From NCBI RefSeq assembly GCF_001434835.1, contig NZ_AZDV01000026.1:338073-402072 (forward strand): a DNA stretch of 64,000 nucleotides, read 5' to 3'. A program made the position numbers and the translations under genes. This document shows, piece after piece, positions 1 through 6,946 of the stretch (within the stretch, counting starts at the first letter, position 1; each line of letters opens with the position of its first letter). The DNA comes from Levilactobacillus acidifarinae DSM 19394 = JCM 15949 (GTDB taxonomy: Bacteria > Bacillota > Bacilli > Lactobacillales > Lactobacillaceae). The notes below the pieces were generated by a model. The model saw only the letters and a list, made by a program, of their open reading frames with translations, searched no databases and was not told where the DNA came from.

Positions 1-528
1 CAGGCGTTAATCGAGTTACTAAAACACCAGTCGTTTGACGACATCACCGTTCGCGCGCTGTGTCGCCAAGCGGCCGTGAGCCGCAGCGGATTTTACCTGC
101 ATTTCGTGGATAAGTACGCGTTAGTGGACAGCTACGAGCAAACGCTGGTGCGGCGAGGAATGCAGCTCTTCTACGATTATCGTGATCAGGGGTTGGCGAC
201 CATGTACACCCAGTTACTCACTCTGATTAACGACCAAGGCGCCTTGATTACCCTGTTGTTATCGCGCAAGGGGTCGGCCGAGATTCAGCAGCGGGTGAAG
301 ACCCTGCTGCGCCAAAACGCGGAAGCCAATATTCTCCCACATTACGGGCTAAAAAGTCCGTCACCAACCGCTCAGCGTTATCTGATTGCGTTGACGACCG
401 GGGCGGTCTTGAGTGTTTTACAGGAGTGGTTGGATACGGGACGGCAGGAATCGCCCGCCGAGTTAGTGGGTGTGATGCGCGACCAGGTTTTACCGATCAT
501 TCGACAAGGGCAGTTTCGGTTGTCCTAG
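1..528 (+). CDS. TetR/AcrR-family transcriptional regulator, 5' end outside window
   Basis: The frame is open from the first base to the TAG at 526-528 and gives 175 residues. The visible part begins inside the N-terminal helix-turn-helix: FDDITVRALCRQAAVSRSGF followed by YLHFVDKYALV is the classical TetR recognition-helix pattern (SRSGFYxHFxxK). The rest is a helical ligand-binding domain that I cannot match to a particular inducer. A GTG at 76 could look like a start, but it lies in the middle of the HTH, so the true start is upstream of the window. The regulated target is not visible. Confidence 0.85.
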   Translation, partial: QALIELLKHQSFDDITVRALCRQAAVSRSGFYLHFVDKYALVDSYEQTLVRRGMQLFYDYRDQGLATMYTQLLTLINDQGALITLLLSRKGSAEIQQRVKTLLRQNAEANILPHYGLKSPSPTAQRYLIALTTGAVLSVLQEWLDTGRQESPAELVGVMRDQVLPIIRQGQFRLS

Positions 529-542
529 ATGGCGGGAGTGCC

Positions 543-683
543 ATGTGGAAAATTATGAATCCTGTTTTTCAATATAGCCGTTTATACCTTCAAATCCCCC
601 TTGTTATGCTTAAAAAATCTAGCGAAGTGGGACGCCCCTTTACAGCGCCCCGTGAAAACTGGTATAAAGGACTTAACCTTTAA
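543..683 (+). CDS. Possible 46-residue small ORF after the TetR gene
   Basis: An ATG at 543 follows a GGGAG ribosome binding site (about 533-537), only 14 bases after the TetR stop, and reads to TAA at 681-683. The peptide (MWKIMNPVFQ...) has no motif I recognise. The good ribosome site is the only support. It may be chance. Confidence 0.2.
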   Translation: MWKIMNPVFQYSRLYLQIPLVMLKKSSEVGRPFTAPRENWYKGLNL

Positions 684-703
684 GCCAAGAGAGGACCTTA
701 CCC

Positions 704-1126
704 ATGCAACGAAAATATCGTGATTATTTTGCCTACCTGAAAACCATCAATCCGGACCCCAACGCGTCGTTTATTGCGGTCAGTCCGGCCAACGTGCAGA
801 AAACAGACCCGGAAAAGTTTGCCCCGTTGACCGCCCGGGCCGGTCGACGGTGGGGCGTCATCCTGTTCCACGCCCTGTATAGCAACAAGACCACCAAGAA
901 AACCCACGTCCCTTACGCGGTGGTGCACGACGACACCTTTAGTCGGGACTGGGACGGCATCGACCGCAGTGAGTTTGACGTCGACGTGGCCATCCTGGTC
1001 CAGTGCCAAATGCTGCAGGTCAAAGAAGTTCAGGGGTTAACGCGCTTAATCATGCGTTACCCCGAACCATTGGCCAGCCTAGCCGACCTGCGGATCAAAG
1101 GCATCGACCAGATTAACCCCGGGTAA
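704..1126 (+). CDS. Conserved-looking hypothetical protein, 140 aa
   Basis: The ATG at 704 follows an AGAGAGG ribosome site at a normal distance. The 140-residue product is soluble, with no signal peptide or membrane segment, and carries an aromatic central stretch (RRWGVILFHALYSNKTTKK) before an acidic region (DDTFSRDWDGIDRSEFD). I do not recognise a family. GC content and codon use match the neighbours, so it looks like a resident gene. It is monocistronic: the gap upstream is 175 bases and the next gene has its own promoter at 1160. Confidence 0.65.
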   Translation: MQRKYRDYFAYLKTINPDPNASFIAVSPANVQKTDPEKFAPLTARAGRRWGVILFHALYSNKTTKKTHVPYAVVHDDTFSRDWDGIDRSEFDVDVAILVQCQMLQVKEVQGLTRLIMRYPEPLASLADLRIKGIDQINPG

Positions 1127-1159
1127 CCCACAACTGCCATCCGATTTGCCGGAAGACGC

Positions 1160-1188
1160 TTGACAGGGTTAGTGTGAAACATTATAGT
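1160..1188 (+). promoter_or_regulatory. Sigma-A promoter of the leader-araT operon
   Basis: TTGACA (1160-1165) and TATAGT (1183-1188) are separated by exactly 17 bases, an almost consensus housekeeping promoter. Transcription should begin near 1195, giving a leader RNA of about 310 bases before the aminotransferase start codon. Confidence 0.85.
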
Positions 1189-1218
1189 TAGATTAAGAAT
1201 TAATGAGGAGCTCATGAT

Positions 1219-1281
1219 ATGTCATTACCGTTGACCCACCAAAAAATCAACCAACGCTTTGCCTTTTGGTATTTTCGCTAG
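1219..1281 (+). CDS. Aromatic-rich leader peptide (20 aa)
   Basis: The ATG at 1219 sits eight bases after a GAGGAG ribosome site (1205-1210) and reads 20 codons to TAG at 1279-1281. Codons 14-19 encode Phe-Ala-Phe-Trp-Tyr-Phe (TTT GCC TTT TGG TAT TTT), so five of the last seven residues are aromatic. The stop codon abuts an 11-bp hairpin and, further on, an antiterminator/terminator pair before an aromatic aminotransferase gene. Seen: the ORF, its ribosome site and the RNA pairings. Inferred: it is a ribosome-stalling sensor of charged aromatic tRNAs, as in trp/phe leader peptides of enteric bacteria. It is far too short to act as an ordinary enzyme. Confidence 0.75.
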   Translation: MSLPLTHQKINQRFAFWYFR

Positions 1282-1430
1282 TGTTTGTGCCCGCAACTGA
1301 GGTGCAAACACGACTTCGTGCTTTGCATCGATGCGGCGTGCCAAAAGTTTTTTGTGGTTCTGCGGCGCCCATGGATGTGTTTAATCCAAGGGTGGCTCAA
1401 AATAAGATTTTTTAGATAACACACCCTTGG
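1281..1430 (+). promoter_or_regulatory. Attenuator leader RNA with mutually exclusive hairpins
   Basis: Pairings read from the sequence: arm 1 (1281-1291) with arm 2 (1301-1311), 11 bp including two GU pairs; arm 2 (1301-1308) with arm 3 (1322-1329), 8 bp around an inner CACG/CGTG stem; an anti-antiterminator CGCCC-A-TGGAT (1366-1376) with ATCCA-A-GGGTG (1384-1394); and an antiterminator CCAAGGGTG (1386-1394) with CACCCTTGG (1422-1430), 9 bp perfect. The last pairing takes the inner 5' arm of the terminator at 1418-1459. The terminator, antiterminator and anti-antiterminator exclude each other. How leader-peptide translation is linked to the distal switch cannot be settled by eye. Confidence 0.7.
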
Positions 1431-1459
1431 TCGAGCGTCCAGGGGTGTGTTTTTATTTT
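1418..1459 (+). terminator. Intrinsic terminator of the attenuator
   Basis: AACACACCCTTGG (1418-1430) pairs with CCAGGGGTGTGTT (1439-1451): a 13-bp stem with one GU pair and an 8-base loop, followed by a T-rich run (TTTTATTTT). It lies between the leader peptide and the aminotransferase start, so it acts as a conditional terminator inside the leader. Confidence 0.9.
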
Positions 1460-1509
1460 GACCGCCACGAGTCCCAGATACCTGCGTCACAATCTGAGGA
1501 GGAATGTTT

Positions 1510-2703
1510 ATGTCCATTAGTCCCGAAAGCTTAACCCATCACATGAATCACGCCATCGCCGAGATCCAACCGTCCGACATCTTGGCCTTCAACGCCGAAA
1601 TCGCCAACATCCCCGGCATTATCCGGTTGACGTTAGGCGAACCCGATTTCAACACGCCCGAACACGTTAAACAGGCGGCCATTCGTAGCATCGAAAACAA
1701 CGAAAGTCACTACGCGCCGTCTAACGGGACGCCAGCGTTACGTCAGGCCGCGGCGAACTTCTTAGCCACTAAGTACGACCTGCACTACGATCCGGCCAAC
1801 GAAATCATCGTGACGGCCGGCGCCACCGAGGGGATTTACACGGCGTTAACGTCGATTCTAAATCCCGGCGACGAGGTCCTCATTCCCACGCCGATTTTTC
1901 CATTGTACATTGCCGTGGCTAAGGTCAACGGCGCCGTGCCGGTCTTCATGGATACCTCCGCGGACGGTTTCGTCTTAACACCGGAGAAGTTGAAAGCCAC
2001 CTTGGCCGCCCATCCCAAGACCAAGGCCGTCGTGCTCAACTTCCCGTCCAACCCCACCGGCGTAACCTACCGGGCGGCCGATTTAAAAGCTTTGGCCGCC
2101 GTCTTGGCGGATCAATCCATTTTTGTCCTATCCGATGAAATTTACAGCGAACTGACCTACGGGGCCACCCACGTGTCGATTGCCCAGTACTTACCGAACC
2201 AGACCATCCTGTTAAACGGGGTCTCCAAGTCCCACGCGATGACCGGCTGGCGGATTGGGCTGATGTGCGCCCCGAAAGCCATTACGGCCCAACTCGGTAA
2301 GATTCACCAATTTACGATCACTTCAACGACCACCAACGCCCAAGCCGCAGCGGCCGAAGCCCTCGCTAACGGCCTCGACGACGGGCAACAAATGAAACAG
2401 AAATACCAGGCCCGCCGCGATTACCTCGTCGCCGCTCTCGATCAGATTGGCTTCAAGTCGGCCAAACCGGAAGGGGCGTTCTACCTCTTCAGTAAGATCC
2501 CGGCCGGGTTGCCCCAAGACAGCATGGCTTTCTGTCGCGAATTGGCCCACGAGGCCCGCGTGGCGTTGATTCCGGGGAGTTCGTTTGGCCCCGGTGGGGA
2601 AGGCTACGTGCGGATCAGCTACGCCGCCTCGCTGGCCGACTTAAAGACGGCCGTCGAGAGAATGACGACTTACGTGGCCGCTAAGGGTTTGACAAAGGAG
2701 TAA
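1510..2703 (+). CDS. araT: Aromatic amino acid aminotransferase (class I/II, PLP)
   Basis: This is a pyridoxal-phosphate aminotransferase that moves the amino group between Phe/Tyr/Trp and 2-oxoglutarate. The 397 residues match the lactic-acid-bacterial AraT pattern: LTLGEPDFNTPEHVKQA near the N-terminus, NPTGVTY, the SDEIYSEL segment, the Schiff-base lysine in NGVSKSHAMTGWRIGL, and GEGYVRISYAAS near the C-terminus. Two ATGs are in frame. The one at 1504 is a single base from the GAGGAGG site (1496-1502), the one at 1510 is seven bases away, so 1510 is chosen. The aromatic leader peptide and terminator upstream support aromatic substrates. The dehydrogenase gene follows after three bases. Confidence 0.88.
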   Translation: MSISPESLTHHMNHAIAEIQPSDILAFNAEIANIPGIIRLTLGEPDFNTPEHVKQAAIRSIENNESHYAPSNGTPALRQAAANFLATKYDLHYDPANEIIVTAGATEGIYTALTSILNPGDEVLIPTPIFPLYIAVAKVNGAVPVFMDTSADGFVLTPEKLKATLAAHPKTKAVVLNFPSNPTGVTYRAADLKALAAVLADQSIFVLSDEIYSELTYGATHVSIAQYLPNQTILLNGVSKSHAMTGWRIGLMCAPKAITAQLGKIHQFTITSTTTNAQAAAAEALANGLDDGQQMKQKYQARRDYLVAALDQIGFKSAKPEGAFYLFSKIPAGLPQDSMAFCRELAHEARVALIPGSSFGPGGEGYVRISYAASLADLKTAVERMTTYVAAKGLTKE

Positions 2704-2706
2704 AAC

Positions 2707-3699
2707 ATGAAAATTTTAATGTACAGCGTGCGGCCCGACGAACAGGCCGCCATTCACGACTGGGCGGACCGGCACCAGGTCCAGGTCGATACCAATGACT
2801 TAGAGTTTCATCCGGACACGGCGCACCTGGCGCAGGGTTACGACGGCCTGATCATCCAGCAACGCAGTGCCATCGGGGATGACCCCAGTGTTTACCAGCA
2901 GTTGGCCGACTGGGGGTTCAAACAGTTGACTAGTCGGACCGCCGGGGTAGATACCATCGACGTGGCGGCGGCCAAGACGGCCGGGCTAACGGTGACCAAC
3001 GTACCGGCCTATTCCCCCAACTCGGTGGCCGAAATGGCGGTGGCCCAGACCATGCGGCTGATTCGTAACCTGGAGCTGTTCGACCGGCGCATCGGCCAGC
3101 AGAACTTCCAGTGGGCCGGGTTACAAGCTCGCGAAATTCGCTCACTAACGGTCGGCATCATTGGCGCCGGTCGCATCGGGGGCGTGGCCGCCCGGTTGTT
3201 CCACGGATTGGGTGCCAAGGTGATTGCCTTTGATCCGGTGCACCACGCCGAACTCACGGACGTCTTGACCTACGTGGATACGAAAGAAGACCTGTTAAAA
3301 CAGGCCGACGTGGTGGACCTCCATGTAGATTTGAACCCCACGTCGCAGGGGTTACTAGACGCGGCGGCGTTCAAGCTAATGAAAAATGACGCCTTCGTGG
3401 TCAACGCCTCGCGGGGGCCGGTCATCGTCACCGCCGACCTGGTCGCCGCCTTAAAGGCCGGGGAATTGGCCGGTGCAGCCCTTGACACGGTCGAAGGCGA
3501 GGCGGCGTTATTTAACCAGAATCACGCCGATGACGTGTTACAAGACCCGTTGATTGCCCAGCTGATGCAGATGCCTAACGTGATGATTACGCCGCACGTG
3601 GGTTTTTACACCAACCTGGCCGTCAAGAACATGGTCGACATCAGTCTCGACGACGTGTTGGCGATTGCCCAGGGTGGAACCAGCAAACATACGATTTAA
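2707..3699 (+). CDS. D-2-hydroxyacid dehydrogenase (D-lactate/phenyllactate type), NAD
   Basis: This enzyme reduces a 2-oxoacid to a D-2-hydroxyacid with NADH. Its 330 residues fit the D-lactate dehydrogenase/hydroxyisocaproate dehydrogenase family. Visible features are the Rossmann motif GAGRIGG, an acidic residue after the next strand (IAFDPVHH, NAD preference), the catalytic Arg in NASRGPVIV, the Glu in DTVEGE and the His in ITPHVGFYT. The ribosome site AAGGAG overlaps the araT stop codon, so the genes are translationally linked. After a transaminase that makes phenylpyruvate, indolepyruvate or hydroxyphenylpyruvate, a phenyllactate-forming role is likely. Lactate or branched hydroxyacids remain possible. 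Confidence 0.85.
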   Translation: MKILMYSVRPDEQAAIHDWADRHQVQVDTNDLEFHPDTAHLAQGYDGLIIQQRSAIGDDPSVYQQLADWGFKQLTSRTAGVDTIDVAAAKTAGLTVTNVPAYSPNSVAEMAVAQTMRLIRNLELFDRRIGQQNFQWAGLQAREIRSLTVGIIGAGRIGGVAARLFHGLGAKVIAFDPVHHAELTDVLTYVDTKEDLLKQADVVDLHVDLNPTSQGLLDAAAFKLMKNDAFVVNASRGPVIVTADLVAALKAGELAGAALDTVEGEAALFNQNHADDVLQDPLIAQLMQMPNVMITPHVGFYTNLAVKNMVDISLDDVLAIAQGGTSKHTI

Positions 3700-3713
3700 G
3701 CCGAAAAATAAAT

Positions 3714-3757
3714 AAACCCGCATCCCGGACGTCAATGTCTCCGGGCGCGGGTTTTTA
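3714..3757 (+). terminator. Terminator of the araT operon
   Basis: AAACCCGC (3714-3721) pairs with GCGGGTTT (3747-3754), with an inner CCCGGA/TCCGGG stem, followed by T residues. Confidence 0.9.
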
Positions 3758-3832
3758 TAGTTAGAAGTCGTTCAGTAGACTTTGTCTGTATTTTACGGTA
3801 CTATGTACACACGAAGAAAGGTGGGATTTCTC

Positions 3833-4087
3833 ATGATTAATCCTGACGACCTAAATCAAGAAGTTAAATTATTTAAAAATGGAAATTCTTATGCTTTTCG
3901 GGTGTCTAAAAAGGACCGTGAGTTTCTAGACGTTGATGACCAAACAAAATTCGAAAAGGTGGTTTCGCCAGATGGTCAGTCCATTACCTTTAAAAAGGTT
4001 AAGACGACTCGTCCTAATATTTTAGAAACCGCTAACGAATTATTTGATGAGCACGCCGATTTAATGAAACGGTTGGAAGATCTATGA
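3833..4087 (+). CDS. AbrB/MazE-type antitoxin of a Doc toxin
   Basis: The 84-residue protein has an N-terminal swapped-hairpin AbrB-like DNA-binding region (VKLFKNGNSYAFRVSKKDREFL) and a charged C-terminal tail (LFDEHADLMKRLEDL) that would bind the toxin. An in-frame TTG at 3782 would extend it, but the AAAGGTGGG site just upstream of the ATG at 3833 decides for the short form. Its stop overlaps the toxin start (ATGA, 4084-4087), typical of toxin-antitoxin pairs. Both genes are clearly AT-richer than the flanking operons, which suggests transfer. It is expected to repress its own promoter. Confidence 0.75.
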   Translation: MINPDDLNQEVKLFKNGNSYAFRVSKKDREFLDVDDQTKFEKVVSPDGQSITFKKVKTTRPNILETANELFDEHADLMKRLEDL

Positions 4088-4485
4088 TCTATTTAACGCG
4101 AGAAGAATATATTAGCATTAATCAGTTGGTTTTACGCAAGGCCAATAGTTCGGTAATTGGTGTTCAATACCCTCAAGGATTGGATATTGTGGTGGAACAA
4201 CCTGGTCAGGTTTTATTTGGCCGCGTCCTCTATCCCAATATCTGGATTAAAGCCGCATTTATTATTCAAAAGATTACGAAGAAACATATTTTCCAAGATG
4301 GTAATAAACGAACGGCGTTACTAGCGGGACTAACCTTTTTAAAAGTTGATGGTTATCGACTCTCATTCACTAGCGATGAAGGGGAAAGCTTGATTCTAAG
4401 TGTGCCCGATAGTCCCGATAATGAAGAGATTATGTTAACCCTCGCAGAATGGTTAAAAAAGCATTGTGTCAATTTTAAAGATTAG
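4084..4485 (+). CDS. doc: Doc (death-on-curing) family toxin
   Basis: The 133-residue Fic/Doc-fold protein carries HIFQDGNKRT at residues 68-77, matching the Doc motif HxFx(D/N)xNKR, with Lys75 where Fic AMP-transferases have Gly. Doc proteins of this type are known to phosphorylate elongation factor Tu and stop translation. The length and the preceding overlapping antitoxin fit. The partner here is AbrB-like rather than the classical Phd. The pair ends in a strong bidirectional terminator shared with the convergent regulator gene. Confidence 0.85.
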   Translation: MIYLTREEYISINQLVLRKANSSVIGVQYPQGLDIVVEQPGQVLFGRVLYPNIWIKAAFIIQKITKKHIFQDGNKRTALLAGLTFLKVDGYRLSFTSDEGESLILSVPDSPDNEEIMLTLAEWLKKHCVNFKD

Positions 4486-4490
4486 AAACT

Positions 4491-4546
4491 AACCTAAACA
4501 CGCTACCCCAACGTTATCGAAAACGTCAGGGTAGCGTGTTTAGGTT
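4491..4546. terminator. Bidirectional terminator, 18-bp perfect stem
   Basis: AACCTAAACACGCTACCC (4491-4508) is exactly complementary to 4529-4546, with a further ACGTT/AACGT pairing in the loop. It serves doc on the plus strand and the Crp/Fnr gene on the minus strand. Confidence 0.9.
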
Positions 4547-5135
4547 ATTCTGGCGATGTTTCCCGGCCCAGTCGGGAGCGAATCCGGCTCAGCGACACGG
4601 GGGTCATCCCCAAATAGGTCGCAATCTCGTGAAGCGGCACCCGATCGAGGACTTCGGGGTTATCGGCGACTAAGGCCTGATACCGCCCGGTCGGGGTGGC
4701 TTGCAACTGAGTGTAGACGCGCCGCCGGTAGGCCATAAACCGTTCGCATAACCAGCGGTTGAGGCTGACCTCGAACTCGGGGTAGGCCTGCCGTAAGACG
4801 TCGAAATTCGTCTTCGATAATGTCAGTAGCGTCGTTGGTTCCAAGGTGGTAATGGCCGACTCGCTGGGCTGTTGCAGGTAGAAACTTTCAAACGACGCAA
4901 CGGGTTGGTTCTCGAAGAAAAACTGAAAGGTGATGTCCTTACCGCTCGCGGTCGTCCGCCACATGCGCAGGCTGCCCTGAACAATCAAATAGAGGGTCGT
5001 GGCCACGTCGCCGGCCGCTAATAACGTGGTCTGCGCGGGCACCGTTTGGGTCTGAAACTTAGGCTGAATGGTGGCCCAGTGCGCTGCTAGCTCCGGAAAT
5101 TTGACCCGTAAATAGGCGGGTAAGTCGTTAGTCAT
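4545..5135 (-). CDS. Crp/Fnr-family transcriptional regulator
   Basis: The 196-residue protein has an N-terminal cyclic-nucleotide-binding-like beta barrel (residues ~20-120; TLLAAGDVATTLYLIVQGSLRMWRT) and a C-terminal winged helix (VPLHEIATYLGMTPVSLSRIRSRL). No cysteine cluster for an iron-sulfur centre is seen, so an oxygen-sensing FNR role is not supported. The AAGGGAGG site precedes the ATG at 5135; an upstream in-frame TTG at 5156 is less likely. It is divergent from the flavodoxin-fold oxidoreductase at 5225 and probably controls it, which is typical of quinone-reductase pairs. Confidence 0.85.
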   Translation of the reverse strand: MTNDLPAYLRVKFPELAAHWATIQPKFQTQTVPAQTTLLAAGDVATTLYLIVQGSLRMWRTTASGKDITFQFFFENQPVASFESFYLQQPSESAITTLEPTTLLTLSKTNFDVLRQAYPEFEVSLNRWLCERFMAYRRRVYTQLQATPTGRYQALVADNPEVLDRVPLHEIATYLGMTPVSLSRIRSRLGRETSPE

Positions 5136-5224
5136 GTTTAATGCCTCCCTTAACAATTGTTAATGCAAGACCGAATCGTCCCGGTTAAACTAAAGCCATC
5201 AATCTAATAAAGAGGGCTTTTTAA

Positions 5225-5818
5225 ATGAAAACAGTGATTATCTTTGACCACCCCTACACGGCCACGGCCAGTGAAAACGTGCCCCACCACCGGGCCTTTC
5301 TGGCGGCGTTGGCCCGCCAGGTCACCCAACAACTCGTCGCGCAGCACCAGGAAGTGGACCTCATCGATTTACACGCCGATCACTTTGACCCGGTGATGTC
5401 GGCGGCCGAACTTGGTCGCTGGCGCCAGGGGCAACCGGTCAACGACCAAGTGGCCGACTATCAGCAGCGGCTGTTGGCGGCCGACCAGATCATCTTCATG
5501 TTTCCGGTCTGGTGGGAGGTCATGCCGGCGATGACGAAGGGCTTCTTGGACAAGGTCTACGCCAAGGGGCAGCTCTACGCAGCCCCTTCAATGCAAACTA
5601 AGCTGGTCAAACATCCCCAGATTCGACTCATCACCACCATGAGCACGCCGAACTGGGCGTACCGCTGGGTGTTCGGGGCGCCATTGATCAAGGCACTACG
5701 CCGCGGGACGTTTTACAAGACGCGGTTATGGCACGTGCGCTGGCAGAACTTCGCCCAGGTGGAGAAAAAATCGTTAGCCGAGCGGCAACAACTATTGTCT
5801 AATTTTAAATTGAAATAG
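5225..5818 (+). CDS. NAD(P)H oxidoreductase, flavodoxin-fold quinone reductase (MdaB/KefF type)
   Basis: The 197-residue protein belongs to the Flavodoxin_2 family, which uses FAD/FMN to reduce quinones and similar electrophiles by two electrons. Features seen are the N-terminal strand with the IFDHPY segment, the central QIIFMFPVWWEVMPAMTKGFLDKV motif (VWW-x-MPA) and the C-terminal region that closes the cofactor site. It starts at an ATG behind AAGAGGG and is divergent from the Crp/Fnr gene, about 90 bases away, so a shared regulatory region is likely. A terminator follows at 5832. Confidence 0.85.
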   Translation: MKTVIIFDHPYTATASENVPHHRAFLAALARQVTQQLVAQHQEVDLIDLHADHFDPVMSAAELGRWRQGQPVNDQVADYQQRLLAADQIIFMFPVWWEVMPAMTKGFLDKVYAKGQLYAAPSMQTKLVKHPQIRLITTMSTPNWAYRWVFGAPLIKALRRGTFYKTRLWHVRWQNFAQVEKKSLAERQQLLSNFKLK

Positions 5819-5831
5819 ACAACTTTTTTAG

Positions 5832-5861
5832 ACGGGGTCCCTCACTGGGCCCCGTTTATTT
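5832..5861 (+). terminator. Terminator after the quinone-reductase-like gene
   Basis: ACGGGG-T-CCC (5832-5841) pairs with GGG-CCCCGT (5847-5855) with one bulged T, then a T-rich tail. The 3' end reaches into the last codons of the convergent deacylase gene. Confidence 0.8.
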
Positions 5862-6359
5862 AGTTAGCGCCGAAAAGTCGACCGCGGTCACGGGGTTACC
5901 GTGCTGGCGAATCAACGCCAAGAGGTCGGTCGTTTTCAGACAGACCGTGGCCGTGTTGTCGTTGGGGTGCACGCCAATGAGTCCCGGTTCGTTTAGAAAG
6001 GCTTGGTCGATAAAAAAGTTAATCCGGCGCGAATCGTCGTTTAAGAGTCCTAGTGGGGTGACCGCCCCGGGGATCACGCCCAGGCGGGTCTTTAAGTCTT
6101 GCGCCGACGCAAACGTTAACCGGCGCGTGTGAAATTGTTGCCGGAAGGCCTTGAGGTCCACTCGTAGGTCCCCCTTGACCGTTAACAGGTAGTAGGTGTG
6201 ATGGTGATCATCGCAAACCAAAAGATTTTTAGCCTCGGCTTCCGGATAGGGCAGTTCGACGGCGGTAACTTCCGCCATGCTGGAAACGGCCGAATGCTCG
6301 GTGATTTCGTGCCAGAGATGTTGCTGATCAAGTAAGGCGTAAATCGCCGTTTTATCCAT
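5856..6359 (-). CDS. YbaK/ProX-type aminoacyl-tRNA deacylase
   Basis: The 167-residue single-domain protein is of the prolyl-tRNA editing superfamily (ProXp/YbaK), which hydrolyses mischarged aminoacyl-tRNA in trans. Conserved elements are EAEAKNLLVCDDHHHTYYLLTVKGD in the first half, the GVIPGAVTPLGLLND strand-turn that shapes the substrate pocket, and FFIDQAFL. The ATG at 6359 lies behind AAGGAG; an in-frame TTG at 6368 is less likely. The ribosome site lies inside the end of the upstream marR gene, so the two are cotranscribed and probably coupled. Confidence 0.85.
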   Translation of the reverse strand: MDKTAIYALLDQQHLWHEITEHSAVSSMAEVTAVELPYPEAEAKNLLVCDDHHHTYYLLTVKGDLRVDLKAFRQQFHTRRLTFASAQDLKTRLGVIPGAVTPLGLLNDDSRRINFFIDQAFLNEPGLIGVHPNDNTATVCLKTTDLLALIRQHGNPVTAVDFSALTK

Positions 6360-6361
6360 AA

Positions 6362-6814
6362 TTAACACTCCTTGGGTGGTGTGGTGGCGTGCGTTTCAAA
6401 ATTCTGTTGGACGGTAGTCATGATCCGGCTAAAGGCCTGTCGGTCGGCCGCGTCGAGTCCGGTGAAGGCGATGGCTTCAACGTTGGCCCAAATCTGTTGG
6501 GCTTGGTGCGCCAGGTCGCGGCCCTTCGCCGTGAGGAAGACCAGGGTGACGCGCTTATCCGCCGTCGATTTCCGGGTCCTGACCAGGTCATTTTTTTGCA
6601 TCCGGGCAACCGACTTAGCCACCGCGGAATGGTTCAAGCGTAACTGTTGGACCAACGCATTTTGCGACTGACCATCTTGTTCTAATAAAGTTAATAAAAT
6701 TAAATCCTGACCGGCATGTAGCCCCAACTGGGCAATTTTTGCCGTGGTGACCTGGCGGTGCGCCGTCACCAAGTTAATGATGGCCTTGCCAATTGGGTAT
6801 TCTTCTAGCGCCAT
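6362..6814 (-). CDS. MarR-family transcriptional regulator
   Basis: The 150-residue winged-helix protein has a core RLNHSAVAKSVARMQKNDLVRTRKSTADKRVTLVFLTAKG, the typical MarR recognition helix plus wing. The reading frame is open further upstream to 6946, but the GAAGGAGG site directly before the ATG at 6814 fixes the start. It is divergent from the MFS gene at 6947, with two copies of a 14-base near-palindrome between them that are probably its operators. It likely represses both itself (with the deacylase) and the transporter. Confidence 0.88.
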   Translation of the reverse strand: MALEEYPIGKAIINLVTAHRQVTTAKIAQLGLHAGQDLILLTLLEQDGQSQNALVQQLRLNHSAVAKSVARMQKNDLVRTRKSTADKRVTLVFLTAKGRDLAHQAQQIWANVEAIAFTGLDAADRQAFSRIMTTVQQNFETHATTPPKEC

Positions 6815-6844
6815 AGAACGGCCTCCTTCAAAAAGATGAACAAA

Positions 6845-6899
6845 TGTGTTGCCAGGAACATAAAATCGTGATAACCTATTTTGTGTTGCCAGGAACATA
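6845..6899. promoter_or_regulatory. Two direct copies of a MarR-type operator
   Basis: TGTTGCCAGGAACA occurs at 6847-6860 and again at 6884-6897; with flanks the exact repeat is TGTGTTGCCAGGAACATA (6845-6862 and 6882-6899). Each copy is a partial palindrome (TGTT...AACA). The 37-base spacing is about three and a half helical turns. They lie between divergent marR and MFS genes. Confidence 0.75.
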
Positions 6900-6946
6900 T
6901 TTAGTTTACCAAGGTAACCATTATCTGTCAAAGAAGAGGTGGGCAT

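Noticed and set aside
698-1009. Minus-strand 103-codon frame opposite the hypothetical gene at 704
   Set aside because: Shadow frame of a GC-rich gene; the plus-strand frame has the ribosome site.
1386-1400. AAGGGTGG in the araT leader, resembling the start of a T-box (AGGGTGGNACCGCG)
   Set aside because: The match ends after GGTGG; the required ACC-GCG part is absent, no stem I elements were found, and the leader has a convincing translated ORF instead.
1278-1517. Minus-strand 79-codon frame across the araT leader
   Set aside because: It lies over the attenuator hairpins, has no good ribosome site and no family character.
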